Below, piece by piece: positions 1 through 7,611 of a stretch of DNA of 64,000 nucleotides; the first letter of the stretch is position 1, and every line of letters starts with the position of its first letter. Under the pieces are notes generated by a model, which ran no database searches, had not been told where the DNA came from, and saw only the letters and a list, made by a program, of their open reading frames with translations. This DNA is from CAVQCJ01 sp963849365. Lineage in GTDB: Bacteria; Actinomycetota; Actinomycetes; Prado026. The position numbers and the translations under genes were made by a program. The DNA is taken from NCBI GenBank assembly GCA_963849365.1, contig CAWKHA010000003.1:62001-126000 (forward strand). The letters run 5' to 3'.

Positions 1-1
1 C

Positions 2-550
2 AAGGACCCGTGCCCGGAGTGCTCCGGCGACGGGCGGGTCCGCACCCGCAGGTCGTTGGACATCCGCATCCCGGCCGGCGTCGACACCGGGACGAGGATC
101 CAGCTCACCGGCGAGGGGGAGGTCGGTCCCGGCGGGGGGCCGCCCGGCGACCTGTACGTCGAGGTGCTCGAGAAGCCGCACCCGCTGTTCGTCCGGCGCG
201 GCGACGACCTGCACGCAACGGTGCCGGTCCCGATGACCGCCGCGGCGCTGGGCTCAGTCGTGGAGCTCGAGACCCTCGACGGCGTGGAGACGGTGGACAT
301 CCGGCCGGGCACGCAGTCCGGGCAGGAGATCCCGTTGCGGGGCAAGGGGGTCGGGCACCTGCGGGCCGGCGGCCGCGGCGACCTCTACGTGCACGTCGAG
401 GTCGAGACGCCGACGAAGCTGGACGAGGAGCAGGAGGAGCTGCTGCGGCAGCTTGCAGCCCTGCGCGGCGAGGAGCGGCCGGTCGGCCAGTTCGCCCCGG
501 GCCAGCAGAGCCTGTTCTCCCGGCTGCGCGACGCGTTCAACGGCCGCTGA
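2..550 (+). CDS. dnaJ: Chaperone protein DnaJ, C-terminal part (5' truncated by window edge)
   Basis: This is the C-terminal 182 residues of a DnaJ (Hsp40) co-chaperone, which delivers unfolded clients to DnaK and stimulates its ATPase. The reading frame is already open at the first base. It begins within the last zinc-binding repeat (CPECSGDGRV) and continues into the two beta-barrel peptide-binding subdomains, with the conserved segments RIPAGVDTG and GDLYVEV followed by a second GDLYVHV. The J domain and most of the zinc region lie outside the window. The gene directly precedes rsmE, as dnaJ2 of the hrcA–dnaJ2 pair does in many actinobacteria, so an hrcA is expected upstream. That placement is inference. 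Confidence 0.95.
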   Translation, partial: KDPCPECSGDGRVRTRRSLDIRIPAGVDTGTRIQLTGEGEVGPGGGPPGDLYVEVLEKPHPLFVRRGDDLHATVPVPMTAAALGSVVELETLDGVETVDIRPGTQSGQEIPLRGKGVGHLRAGGRGDLYVHVEVETPTKLDEEQEELLRQLAALRGEERPVGQFAPGQQSLFSRLRDAFNGR

Positions 551-568
551 CCGGGGCGGCCGAGCCTG

Positions 569-1306
569 GTGAGCGCGCCGGTCTTCTTCGCCGAGCGGAC
601 GGCCCTGCTCGCCGGGCGTCGCGTCGTCCTGGACGGCGCCGAGGGCCGGCACGCGGCGGCGGTCCGGCGGATCGGGCCGGGCGAGACGCTGATCCTCACC
701 GATGGCGCCGGGCTCGCGGTCACCGCTGCCGTCGTGACCGCGGGCCGGGACCGTCTCGTCCTCGACGTCGTCGACGTCCGGGAGCAGGCCCGGCCGCACC
801 TGCTCGTCACGGTGGTGCAGGCGCTGCCCAAGGGTGACCGCGGCGAGCTCGCGGTCGAGACCCTCACCGAGGTCGGCGTCGACCGGATCGTCCCCTGGGC
901 CGCGTCGCGCTGCGTGACCCGGTGGCGCGACGAGCGTGGCGCCAAGGCGCTGGACCGGTGGCGGTCCACGGCCCGGGAGGCGGCCAAGCAGTCCAGGCGT
1001 ACGTGGTGGCCGACGGTGGACGCCCTGGCCGGGACGGCCGAGGCCGCGGACGTGGTGGCGGGGGCGGCCCTCGCCGTCGTGCTGCACGAGGGCGCCGCGA
1101 CGCCGCTGCCTTCGCTGACGGTCCCGCCGGCCGGTGAGGTGGTCCTCGTGGTCGGGCCCGAGGGCGGCGTGGCCGACGACGAGCTGGCGGCCTTCATCGC
1201 TGCTGGCGCCGCGACCGCTCGCCTCGGCCCGACCGTGCTCCGTACGTCCACGGCCGGAACCGTGGCGGCGGCGGTCGTGCTGGCCGGGTCGCAGCGGTGG
1301 AGCTGA
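569..1306 (+). CDS. rsmE: 16S rRNA (uracil-1498-N3)-methyltransferase RsmE
   Basis: A 245-residue SPOUT-fold SAM-dependent methyltransferase that modifies U1498 of 16S rRNA in the small ribosomal subunit. The family signatures are visible: an N-terminal PUA-like part with EGRHAAAVRRIGPGE, QALPKGDRGELAVETLTEVG in the middle, and the C-terminal knot with VVGPEGGVADDEL and LGPTVLRTSTAG. The start is GTG, 18 bases after the dnaJ stop, so the two are probably co-transcribed. The length fits the family (about 240–250 residues). Nothing looks unusual in the protein. Confidence 0.95.
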   Translation: MSAPVFFAERTALLAGRRVVLDGAEGRHAAAVRRIGPGETLILTDGAGLAVTAAVVTAGRDRLVLDVVDVREQARPHLLVTVVQALPKGDRGELAVETLTEVGVDRIVPWAASRCVTRWRDERGAKALDRWRSTAREAAKQSRRTWWPTVDALAGTAEAADVVAGAALAVVLHEGAATPLPSLTVPPAGEVVLVVGPEGGVADDELAAFIAAGAATARLGPTVLRTSTAGTVAAAVVLAGSQRWS

Positions 1307-1327
1307 CCGGCACCCGGAACCGCCGGC

Positions 1328-1345
1328 TGTCAACAAAAGTTGACA
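1328..1345. promoter_or_regulatory. Perfect palindrome (operator) over the -35 of the HTH/Clp-N operon
   Basis: TGTCAAC-AAAA-GTTGACA is a perfect 7-bp inverted repeat. Its right arm contains TTGACA (1340–1345), a consensus -35 hexamer, so a protein bound here would block RNA polymerase. It shares the core GTCAA...TTGAC with the next palindrome. Autoregulation by the downstream HTH protein is inference. Confidence 0.7.
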
Positions 1346-1353
1346 CGAGGAGG

Positions 1354-1375
1354 GGCGTCAACCTACATTGACGCC
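1354..1375. promoter_or_regulatory. Second palindrome over the -10, abutting the ATG (leaderless promoter)
   Basis: GGCGTCAA-CCTACA-TTGACGCC is a perfect 8-bp inverted repeat with a 6-nt spacer that ends at the base before the ATG. The hexamer TACATT (1364–1369) fits the actinobacterial -10 pattern TAnnnT and lies 18 nt after TTGACA. Initiation 7 nt downstream would fall on the A of the ATG, giving a leaderless mRNA. There is no Shine-Dalgarno sequence. Confidence 0.65.
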
Positions 1376-1591
1376 ATGAGCGACTCGGATCTGTCCTCCG
1401 CCATCGGGTCTGACGACCCCTCGGTCGGCCTGCGCGCCGTCGTGGCCCTGCAGCGTCTCGCCGAGCAGGTCGAGGCTGCGCAGGTCGCGGCGGCACGGGC
1501 GAAGGGCTGGTCCTGGGAGCAGATCGGCGACGCGCTGGGCGTGTCCCGACAGGCCGTCCACAAGAAGCACGGCCATGCCAACGAGAGGTGA
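1376..1591 (+). CDS. Small helix-turn-helix protein, likely autoregulator of the Clp-N pair
   Basis: A 71-residue protein that is mostly one HTH unit. The second half, WSWEQIGDALGVSRQAVHKKH, reads as a canonical helix-turn-helix with recognition helix SRQAVHKK. The first half (LRAVVALQRLAEQVEAAQVAAARAKG) is a predicted helix that could dimerise. The start chosen is the ATG directly abutting the second palindrome; an in-frame upstream GTG would lie inside the promoter. It is followed after 6 bases by a Clp N-domain protein. Small HTH plus Clp-N pairs are common in actinobacteria, and the HTH protein is the natural candidate to bind the GTCAA/TTGAC palindromes. That binding is inferred. Confidence 0.85.
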   Translation: MSDSDLSSAIGSDDPSVGLRAVVALQRLAEQVEAAQVAAARAKGWSWEQIGDALGVSRQAVHKKHGHANER

Positions 1592-1597
1592 GCCCTC

Positions 1598-2074
1598 ATG
1601 TTCGAACGTTTCGCCCGCAGCACCCGCACGGCCGTGACCGACGCGGTCGCCGAGGCGGCCCGCCGCGGCGACCGCAGGGTCGGGACCGAGCACCTGCTGC
1701 TCGGGCTGCTGGACGACCCGGCCGGTGTCGCCGCCGGCGCGCTCGGCACCGACATCGTCGCCGCACGTGCCGCGCTGGACGCCATGGACGCCGAGGCGCT
1801 GGCGTCGGTCGGTGTGGATGTCGACGTCGCCGGGGTGCCGCCCGCGCCGCAGCCCACACGGCTGCCGTCCCGGCGGCCCTTCACGGCCGCGGCGCGGGAG
1901 ACGCTCGGCCGTACGTTGCGCATCGCGAGCGCGCGTCGGGTGGGCCGGCTCGAGCCGCAGCACCTGCTGCTGGCGCTGCTCGAGTCCGCACCGCCGGACC
2001 CGGCGGCCCAGCTGCTCGACCGTCTCGGCGTGGACCGCCCCCTCGTCCACGAGCGGCTCGCCGGCGCGGCCTGA
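1598..2074 (+). CDS. Clp N-terminal repeat-domain protein (no ATPase domain)
   Basis: A 158-residue protein made of two Clp-N repeats and nothing else. Repeat 1 holds GDRRVGTEHLLLGLLDDP and repeat 2 holds RRVGRLEPQHLLLALLES. These match the double helical repeats at the N-terminus of ClpA/ClpC, which bind adaptors and substrates. No AAA+ module, Walker motif or membrane segment is present. It therefore cannot unfold proteins itself and may act as an adaptor or decoy for ClpC–ClpP, or sense misfolded protein for its HTH partner. The function is not established; the domain identification is firm. Confidence 0.85.
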   Translation: MFERFARSTRTAVTDAVAEAARRGDRRVGTEHLLLGLLDDPAGVAAGALGTDIVAARAALDAMDAEALASVGVDVDVAGVPPAPQPTRLPSRRPFTAAARETLGRTLRIASARRVGRLEPQHLLLALLESAPPDPAAQLLDRLGVDRPLVHERLAGAA

Positions 2075-2078
2075 ACCG

Positions 2079-3089
2079 TCAGCGGACGGTGAACGCCTTG
2101 CTGTCGACCCACGTCCACAGGCCGTCCTTGGCGGAGATCTCGAACGCCTTGGCGACGTACTGGCCGGGCGGCAGGGTGACCGTGGTCGACCAGGGACCCA
2201 TGAGGAACGCTTGCGGGGTCATCGCCGAGCCGGAGGTGACCGGCGTTCCGTTGGCCCTGTCCACCTCCCAGTTGACCGTCGCCTCGAAGACCCCGGCCTG
2301 GCCGGACAGGGTGACCGGCGAGGAGACCGTCGCGCCCTGCGCCGGTGCCAGCAGCCACACCGGGGCGAGCGTGCCGAGGGCGGGACCGCGCGTCATCGGG
2401 TTCTGCGTGATCGAGCCGTACGAGATCCGGACCGAGCGCACCGACGGGTCGGCGGCCGTGACCGTGTAGACGATCTGCTGGAAGGCCGCGGTCGGAAAGG
2501 TCTGCGGCGGGTTCGACAGCGTGACGTCGGCGAGGGTCCCCGACTTGGCGTACCCGACCAGCTTCGTGCCCGCCGGCCACAGCGACTGGTAGTCGGGGTC
2601 GGTGGGCGGCACCTCGAGGGACTGCACCACGGCGTCGCGGGCAGGGGCCGTGGTCCGGGTCGGGTGGAACTCGCGGTACAGCCGGGCCTGCCCGCTGTCC
2701 AGGCCGCCGTAGTAGACCGGCAGCGCGACCAGCGGTCCGGTCCCGGTCGGCGTGGGCGAGTGGCTGACCGAGGGCGACTCAGTCGTGGACGCGGACGGTC
2801 CGGACGGGAGCGACGAGCCGCTCGGGGACTGGCCGGCCGGTGGCGTGTTGTCGTGCCCGCGGGTGCCCGCGTAGACCCCGGCACCGACGACGACGAGCAC
2901 CGCGGCCGCGGCGGCCAGCACCGGGCCGCCCCACGACCACACCGACCGCTGGTGCGCTCGCGTCAGCACCCGGCCGAGCGACCCGTCCGCCGGGTCCACC
3001 GAGCCGGCTGCCTGGTGCAGCACCTCGCGCAGCTGCTCGCCGGCCACGTCGTCCGGGTCCGGTCCGCCGTTCGTACGTCCCGTGTTCAT
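2079..3089 (-). CDS. GerMN/Gmad2-domain membrane-anchored protein, probable partner of the adjacent sigma factor
   Basis: A 336-residue protein. The N-terminal ~65 residues are cytoplasmic and followed by one transmembrane segment (GGPVLAAAAAVLVVVGAGV), then a long Ser/Thr/Pro linker. Next comes a GerMN-like domain (ALPVYYGGLDSGQARLYREF through VRSVRISYG) and a C-terminal Gmad2 immunoglobulin-like domain (WLLAPAQGATVSSPVTLSG ... YVAKAFEIS). GerMN and Gmad2 occur in secreted or cell-surface proteins of spore and envelope systems. Its ATG overlaps the sigma-factor stop (ATGA), so the two are translationally coupled. The cytoplasmic N-terminus plus single TM is the layout of an anti-sigma factor, but no zinc anti-sigma motif is visible. 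That role is inference. Confidence 0.8.
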   Translation of the reverse strand: MNTGRTNGGPDPDDVAGEQLREVLHQAAGSVDPADGSLGRVLTRAHQRSVWSWGGPVLAAAAAVLVVVGAGVYAGTRGHDNTPPAGQSPSGSSLPSGPSASTTESPSVSHSPTPTGTGPLVALPVYYGGLDSGQARLYREFHPTRTTAPARDAVVQSLEVPPTDPDYQSLWPAGTKLVGYAKSGTLADVTLSNPPQTFPTAAFQQIVYTVTAADPSVRSVRISYGSITQNPMTRGPALGTLAPVWLLAPAQGATVSSPVTLSGQAGVFEATVNWEVDRANGTPVTSGSAMTPQAFLMGPWSTTVTLPPGQYVAKAFEISAKDGLWTWVDSKAFTVR

Positions 3090-3643
3090 CGCACCTGCTC
3101 CAGCGTCGGACGGAGCGCGGCCAGGCCGCGCGAAGCGTGGGCCTTGACGGTCCCTGGGCTGATCCCCAGGGCGTCGGCGATCGCGGCCTCGGACAGGTCC
3201 GCGTAGTAGCGCAGCACGAGCACCTCGCGCTGCCGGTCGGGCAGCCCGGCCATGGCTGCGAGCACGTCCGCGCGCTCGGCCACGGCGCCGGAGAGGTCGG
3301 GGACCGGCCGGACGTCCGCGGCGAGGATCGGCTGGTTCCGGGTGGCGGTCGCCGCCCGCCGGGCCGCCGAACGTGCCCCGTTCACCGTGGACTGGCGCAG
3401 GTATGCGACCGCGCGCTCGGGGTCGCGCAGCCGTCCCCAGCGCCGGTGCAGCCCGACGAACGCGTCCTGGACGACTTCCTCGGCGAGGTCCTGGCGGCGC
3501 AGCAGCAGCGTGGCTGTGCGCACCAGCGAGCGGTAGTGCCCGGCGTGCAGGACGGTCACGGCGGTGTCTGCGTCCCAGGTCCGTGCGTCGTCGGACGGCA
3601 CGCGGGCCGGCGAGCCGCGGTCGGATGCGTCCGCAGCGTCCAT
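3086..3643 (-). CDS. SigE-family ECF RNA polymerase sigma factor
   Basis: A 185-residue group 4 sigma factor. Region 2 is seen in YRSLVRTATLLLRRQDLAEEVVQDAFVG, and region 4 in LPDRQREVLVLRYYADLSEAAIADALGISPGTVKAHASRG, which contains the promoter -35-binding HTH. It belongs to the actinobacterial SigE-type ECF group, in which sigma and a membrane partner are co-encoded. The start is the ATG giving MDAAD; an in-frame GTG six codons upstream is an alternative. It is divergent from the HIT gene across 132 bases, where its own promoter should lie; I see no convincing operator there. Confidence 0.88.
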   Translation of the reverse strand: MDAADASDRGSPARVPSDDARTWDADTAVTVLHAGHYRSLVRTATLLLRRQDLAEEVVQDAFVGLHRRWGRLRDPERAVAYLRQSTVNGARSAARRAATATRNQPILAADVRPVPDLSGAVAERADVLAAMAGLPDRQREVLVLRYYADLSEAAIADALGISPGTVKAHASRGLAALRPTLEQVR

Positions 3644-3775
3644 GCCGGCCTCCCAGCCCACATCCCACCCGGTGGCCCGGCGCGGGCTCCGGGTCCGTGC
3701 TGCGCCGGTCTGCATACCCGTACGACGCCGGCCGGGCCCGGCCGGTTGACGGCGCCCGGTCGATACTCTGCCCGT

Positions 3776-4165
3776 ATGGACAGCTCCGGCCCGGGAGGGC
3801 GCACCGGGACGAGCCGGACGGTGGACGGCTGCCTGTTCTGCCGGATCGTGGCCGGCGAGATCCCGGCGGACGTCGTCCGGGAGTCCGCCGGCACCGTCGC
3901 GTTCCGTGACGTCGACCCGCAGGCCCCCACGCACGTACTGGTCGTGACCCGGGACCACTACCCGGACGCGGCGTCGCTGGCTGCCGCCGATCCCGACCTG
4001 GCCGGGGTCCTGCTCGCCGAGGCCGCGGCGGTGGCCGTCGTCGTCGGCGTGGCCGAGTCCGGGTACCGGATCGTGGTGAACACCGGTGCGCAGGGCGGGC
4101 AGACGGTGCCGCACGTGCACGCGCACGTCCTGGGCGGACGGCCCATGACCTGGCCGCCGGGGTGA
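3776..4165 (+). CDS. HIT-domain nucleotide hydrolase
   Basis: A 129-residue histidine-triad protein that hydrolyses nucleoside phosphoramidates or adenylates. CLFCRIVAGEIPAD at residues ~19–32 supplies two cysteines, and the catalytic triad is HVHAHVLGG near the C-terminus. Length and motifs fit the HinT branch. It sits in its usual actinobacterial position between rsmE and phoH, although a beta-lactamase-like gene now separates it from phoH. Its TGA overlaps the GTG of that next gene, so the two are probably coupled. Confidence 0.92.
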   Translation: MDSSGPGGRTGTSRTVDGCLFCRIVAGEIPADVVRESAGTVAFRDVDPQAPTHVLVVTRDHYPDAASLAAADPDLAGVLLAEAAAVAVVVGVAESGYRIVVNTGAQGGQTVPHVHAHVLGGRPMTWPPG

Positions 4166-5514
4166 GCGCGCCCCTGCTGGGGACCACCGTCACCGAGCTG
4201 CGCCGCAGCGTGGCGCAGGCACAGCACGAATGGCGCGCGGCGTCCGTGGTCGGGTCGGTGGTACGCCATGGGGAGCCGGTCTTCACGCACGCGGTCGGGC
4301 TTGCCGACGCCGACCTGGCCGCCGGCCCCGACGTCCAGTACCGCATCGGCTCGATCACCAAGACCTTCACGGCGACCCTGGTGATGGTGCTGCGGGACGA
4401 GGGGCGGCTGCGGCTGGACGACCCGCTCGGCCTGCACCTGCCCGGCACGCGGCACGGCGAGGTGACCGTGCGCCAGCTGCTGACCCACCTGTCCGGGCTG
4501 CAGCGCGAACCGGTCGGCGACGTGTGGTGGACGATGCAGCCGCCCGACCCGGCCGACCTGGTGGCCGGGCTGGAGGAGGCCGAGTCCGTCTCCGTGCCGC
4601 ACCGGCGCTGGCACTACTCCAACCTGGCCTACGCCGTGCTCGGCGAGGTGGTGGCGCGCCTGGACGGCCGGCCTTGGGAGGAGTCGCTGCAGGCGCGCCT
4701 GCTGGGTCCGCTGGGCATGACCCGGACGTCGACGGTGCCGACCGCGCCGCGCGCGACCGGCTACCTGACCGACCCGTACGCCGACCGCCTGCTCCGCGAG
4801 CCCGACCTGCCCACCCGTGGGCTCGCGCCGGCGGCGCAGCTGTGGTCGACCGCCGCCGACCTGGGCCGGTGGGGCGCCTTCTGGGCGGACCCGGTGGCCG
4901 ACGTCCTGTCCGCGGACACCGTCGAGGAGATGTGCCACCCGCACGTGATGTGGGACGTGGACGCCTGGACCCTCGGCTGGGGGCTGGGCCTGATGCTGCT
5001 GCGCGACGGCGACCGCGTCCTGGTCGGCCACGAAGGCGCGATGCCCGGCTTCCTGGCCGCGCTGTGGGTGCGCCGCCAGGACGCGGTGGGCGCGGCCGCC
5101 CTGGTCAATGCCACGTCGGGTGCGCAGCCGGGCACGCTCGCCGCGGGTCTGGTCGGCACCGTGCTGACCGCCGAGCCGGCCGAGCCCGAACCCTGGCGAC
5201 CAGGGCCGGACGTCGACCCGGCCGCCGCCGAGCTGCTCGGGCGGTGGTGGTCCGAAGGCAGCGAGTTCGTGTTCGGCTGGTACGGCGGCCACCTCGAGGC
5301 GCGCGTGGTCGGGGCGCCGCCGACGCGTCCCCCGGCCGTCTTCGCGCCGGAGGGCTCCGACCTGTGGCGGACCGTGTCCGGGCGCGAGGCCGGCGAGCTG
5401 CTGCGCGTGGTGCGGGACGGCTCCGGAGCGGTGGCGCGCATGCACTGGGCCACGTACGGGTTCACCCGGGCGGCGCGCGTATTCGGGGCGCCCGGTGCCG
5501 ACCCGGCCCCGTAG
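4162..5514 (+). CDS. Serine hydrolase of the beta-lactamase / penicillin-binding protein fold
   Basis: A 450-residue class C-like serine hydrolase. The nucleophile motif SxxK is SITK (in RIGSITKTFTATL), the second motif Tyr-x-Asn is YSN in HYSNLAYAVLGEV, and an HxG-type third motif is seen in VGHEGAMPGF. A C-terminal lipocalin-like extension of about 100 residues follows (WWSEGSEFVFGWYGGHLEARV). There is no obvious signal peptide, so it is more likely a cytoplasmic esterase or D-aminopeptidase-type enzyme than a secreted beta-lactamase. The substrate cannot be read from sequence. The GTG start overlaps the HIT stop; phoH begins almost immediately downstream. Confidence 0.88.
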   Translation: MSAPLLGTTVTELRRSVAQAQHEWRAASVVGSVVRHGEPVFTHAVGLADADLAAGPDVQYRIGSITKTFTATLVMVLRDEGRLRLDDPLGLHLPGTRHGEVTVRQLLTHLSGLQREPVGDVWWTMQPPDPADLVAGLEEAESVSVPHRRWHYSNLAYAVLGEVVARLDGRPWEESLQARLLGPLGMTRTSTVPTAPRATGYLTDPYADRLLREPDLPTRGLAPAAQLWSTAADLGRWGAFWADPVADVLSADTVEEMCHPHVMWDVDAWTLGWGLGLMLLRDGDRVLVGHEGAMPGFLAALWVRRQDAVGAAALVNATSGAQPGTLAAGLVGTVLTAEPAEPEPWRPGPDVDPAAAELLGRWWSEGSEFVFGWYGGHLEARVVGAPPTRPPAVFAPEGSDLWRTVSGREAGELLRVVRDGSGAVARMHWATYGFTRAARVFGAPGADPAP

Positions 5515-5524
5515 CATGGGTGCG

Positions 5525-7603
5525 ATGTCGCAGACCACGCCGGACGTCCCGGGGACGGCCGCCACCGAGCACAAGATCGTGGTGCCCGCAGCCGTGCCGA
5601 TGGTGGGGCTGCTGGGCGCCCGCGACGAGTTCCTGCGCGTGGTCGAGCAGGCCTTCGCGGCGACCACGATCCACGTGCGCGGCAACGAGATCACCCTCAC
5701 CGGCGACGCCGGCGAGGTGGCCCTGGTGGAGCGGCTGGTCGACGAGCTCGTGATCGTGCTGCGCACCGGGCAGCCGCTGACCGTCGAGGCGATCGAGCGG
5801 AGCATCACGATGCTGCGCACCAGCGGGTTCGCCGCGGCGCCGGCCGACGTCCTCACGTTCAACATCCTCAGCAACCGCGGCCGGACTATCCGGCCCAAGA
5901 CGCTCAACCAGAAGAAGTACGTGGACGCGATCGACCAGCACACGATCGTGCTCGGGATCGGGCCGGCCGGGACCGGCAAGACCTACCTCGCGGTCGCCAA
6001 GGCCGTGCAGGCGCTGCAGTCCAAGCAGGTCACCCGGATCATCCTCACGCGGCCGGCGGTCGAGGCGGGGGAGCGGCTCGGGTTCCTGCCCGGCACGCTC
6101 TACGAGAAGATCGACCCCTACCTGCGTCCGCTGTACGACGCGCTGCACGACATGATGGACCCGGACTCGATCCCGCGGCTGATGGCCGCCGGGACGATCG
6201 AGGTGGCGCCGCTGGCGTACATGCGCGGTCGGGCGCAGCCGGTCGAGACGCCGGTGATGACCCCGGAGGGCTTCCGTCCGATCGGGCGGCTGCGCGTCGG
6301 TGATCTCGTGACGGGCTCGGACGGTCGACCGACACCCGTGCTGGGTGTCTACCCACAAGGTCGCAAAGAGGTCTTCCGGGTGACGACCCAGGACGGGGCG
6401 TCGACGCTGGCCTGTGCCGAGCACCTGTGGTTCGTGACCACCCGGGACGACCGACGGCACGGAAGGCCCGGACGGGTGCTGGAGACCCGCGACATGATCG
6501 GCCGGCTCCGTGCCGCCCACTACCGCAGGTTCGAGCTGCCCCTCGTCCAGCCGGTCGAGATGGAGCCGCGCGAGGTGCCGATCGACGCGTATGCGTTGGG
6601 CCTGCTCCTGGGTGACGGCTGTATCACGACGTCGATGACACCGAGCTTCACCACCAACGATCAGGAGCTGGCGGCTGCGCTGCCCCGTAAGGACGGCGGA
6701 CGTGACGGTGTCATCGTGGCGAACCCGGTCACCGTTGCACTCAGGGACCTCGGCCTCGCCGGCACCGGCTCGAGCACGAAGTTCGTCCCTGCCGCGTACC
6801 TGTTCAACAGTCCCGCGGTCCGGCTGGCGGTGCTGCAAGGGCTCCTGGACACCGACGGCGGGCCGGTCAGGCAGCTCGGGAGGAGCTGCCGCATCCACTA
6901 CACGACATGCTCCGAACGCCTCCGCGACGACGTCATCTACCTGGTCCGGTCGCTGGGCGGGGTCGCTCGCACCCGGACGAGGCGTGCCGTCGGCGGGAGG
7001 CCCGGCGGGAGCGACGAGCTCCCGATCCGGCACCGCAACGACGCGCATGTCGTGGACATCCGTCTGCCGGCCGGGATCGCGCCGTTCCGGCTCGGTCGCA
7101 AGCAGCAGCTGTACGACGCGAGCGGTGGCGGGCGGCCGATGAGGATGATCGACAGCATCGAGCCCGCCGGTGAGACCGACTGCGTGTGCATCTCGGTGGC
7201 CGCAGCGGACTCGTTGTATGTCACCGAGGACTTCCTGGTCACTCACAACACCCTCAACGACGCGTTCATCATCCTGGACGAGGCGCAGAACACCACGCCC
7301 GAGCAGATGAAGATGTTCCTGACCCGGCTCGGGTTCAGCTCGAAGATGGTCGTCACCGGCGACGTCACTCAGACGGACCTGCCGGGCGGCGCGCACAGCG
7401 GGCTCAACGAGGCGCAGGAGGTGCTGGCCGGGATCGCCGACGTCGCGATCCTGAGGCTGTCCAGCAAGGACGTGGTGCGGCACCGCCTCGTCAGCGACAT
7501 CGTCGACGCGTACGGCCGGCACGACACCCAGCGCGCGGCAGCCAGCCAGGCCGCGGCGGCCGTCGCGCGCAAGGGCGGCCGCAGACCCGGTGAGCGGCGC
7601 TGA
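5525..7603 (+). CDS. phoH: PhoH-family ATPase interrupted by an in-frame intein
   Basis: The precursor has 692 residues, and removal of the 339-residue intein leaves a 353-residue PhoH, the normal size. The extein has a KH-like N-terminus (IHVRGNEITLTGDAGEVALVE), Walker A GIGPAGTGKTYLA, the RPAVEAGERLGFLPGT segment and, after the intein, Walker B FIILDEAQNTT and SGLNEA. PhoH proteins are predicted RNA-linked ATPases, and the neighbour ybeY (rRNA maturation) fits. The intein sits between PLAYMRGR and TLNDAFIILDEAQ, immediately before Walker B, so the unspliced protein should be inactive. An in-frame ATG three codons upstream (5516) is an alternative start. Confidence 0.95.
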   Translation: MSQTTPDVPGTAATEHKIVVPAAVPMVGLLGARDEFLRVVEQAFAATTIHVRGNEITLTGDAGEVALVERLVDELVIVLRTGQPLTVEAIERSITMLRTSGFAAAPADVLTFNILSNRGRTIRPKTLNQKKYVDAIDQHTIVLGIGPAGTGKTYLAVAKAVQALQSKQVTRIILTRPAVEAGERLGFLPGTLYEKIDPYLRPLYDALHDMMDPDSIPRLMAAGTIEVAPLAYMRGRAQPVETPVMTPEGFRPIGRLRVGDLVTGSDGRPTPVLGVYPQGRKEVFRVTTQDGASTLACAEHLWFVTTRDDRRHGRPGRVLETRDMIGRLRAAHYRRFELPLVQPVEMEPREVPIDAYALGLLLGDGCITTSMTPSFTTNDQELAAALPRKDGGRDGVIVANPVTVALRDLGLAGTGSSTKFVPAAYLFNSPAVRLAVLQGLLDTDGGPVRQLGRSCRIHYTTCSERLRDDVIYLVRSLGGVARTRTRRAVGGRPGGSDELPIRHRNDAHVVDIRLPAGIAPFRLGRKQQLYDASGGGRPMRMIDSIEPAGETDCVCISVAAADSLYVTEDFLVTHNTLNDAFIILDEAQNTTPEQMKMFLTRLGFSSKMVVTGDVTQTDLPGGAHSGLNEAQEVLAGIADVAILRLSSKDVVRHRLVSDIVDAYGRHDTQRAAASQAAAAVARKGGRRPGERR
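6233..7249 (+). other. Class 3 intein with LAGLIDADG endonuclease domain, inside phoH
   Basis: A 339-residue intein. The first residue is Ala, so no N-terminal Cys/Ser nucleophile exists; the last two are His-Asn, and Thr is the first C-extein residue. It carries the class 3 triplet: Trp66 in block B (CAEHLWFV), Cys319 in block F (CVCISV) and Thr337 in block G (VTHN). In class 3 inteins the block F cysteine attacks the N-terminal splice junction directly. The endonuclease is of the DOD type: first motif ALGLLLGDGC at intein residues ~121–130, second AVLQGLLDTDGG at ~200–211, both with the acidic residue, plus block D KFVPAAYL. The motif assignment comes from the sequence; splicing has not been tested. 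Confidence 0.93.
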
Positions 7604-7611
7604 GCGGCGCC

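Noticed and set aside
2079..4448. A 789-codon minus-strand frame spanning the sigma, GerMN and HIT loci
   Set aside because: Only its last 336 codons are the real GerMN/Gmad2 gene. The rest is antisense to HIT or out of frame with the sigma gene.
6233..7249. The phoH insertion considered as a separate inserted gene or a group I/II intron
   Set aside because: It is in frame with no stop, begins and ends exactly at conserved PhoH residues, and carries all protein-splicing motifs, whereas intron RNA features are not seen.
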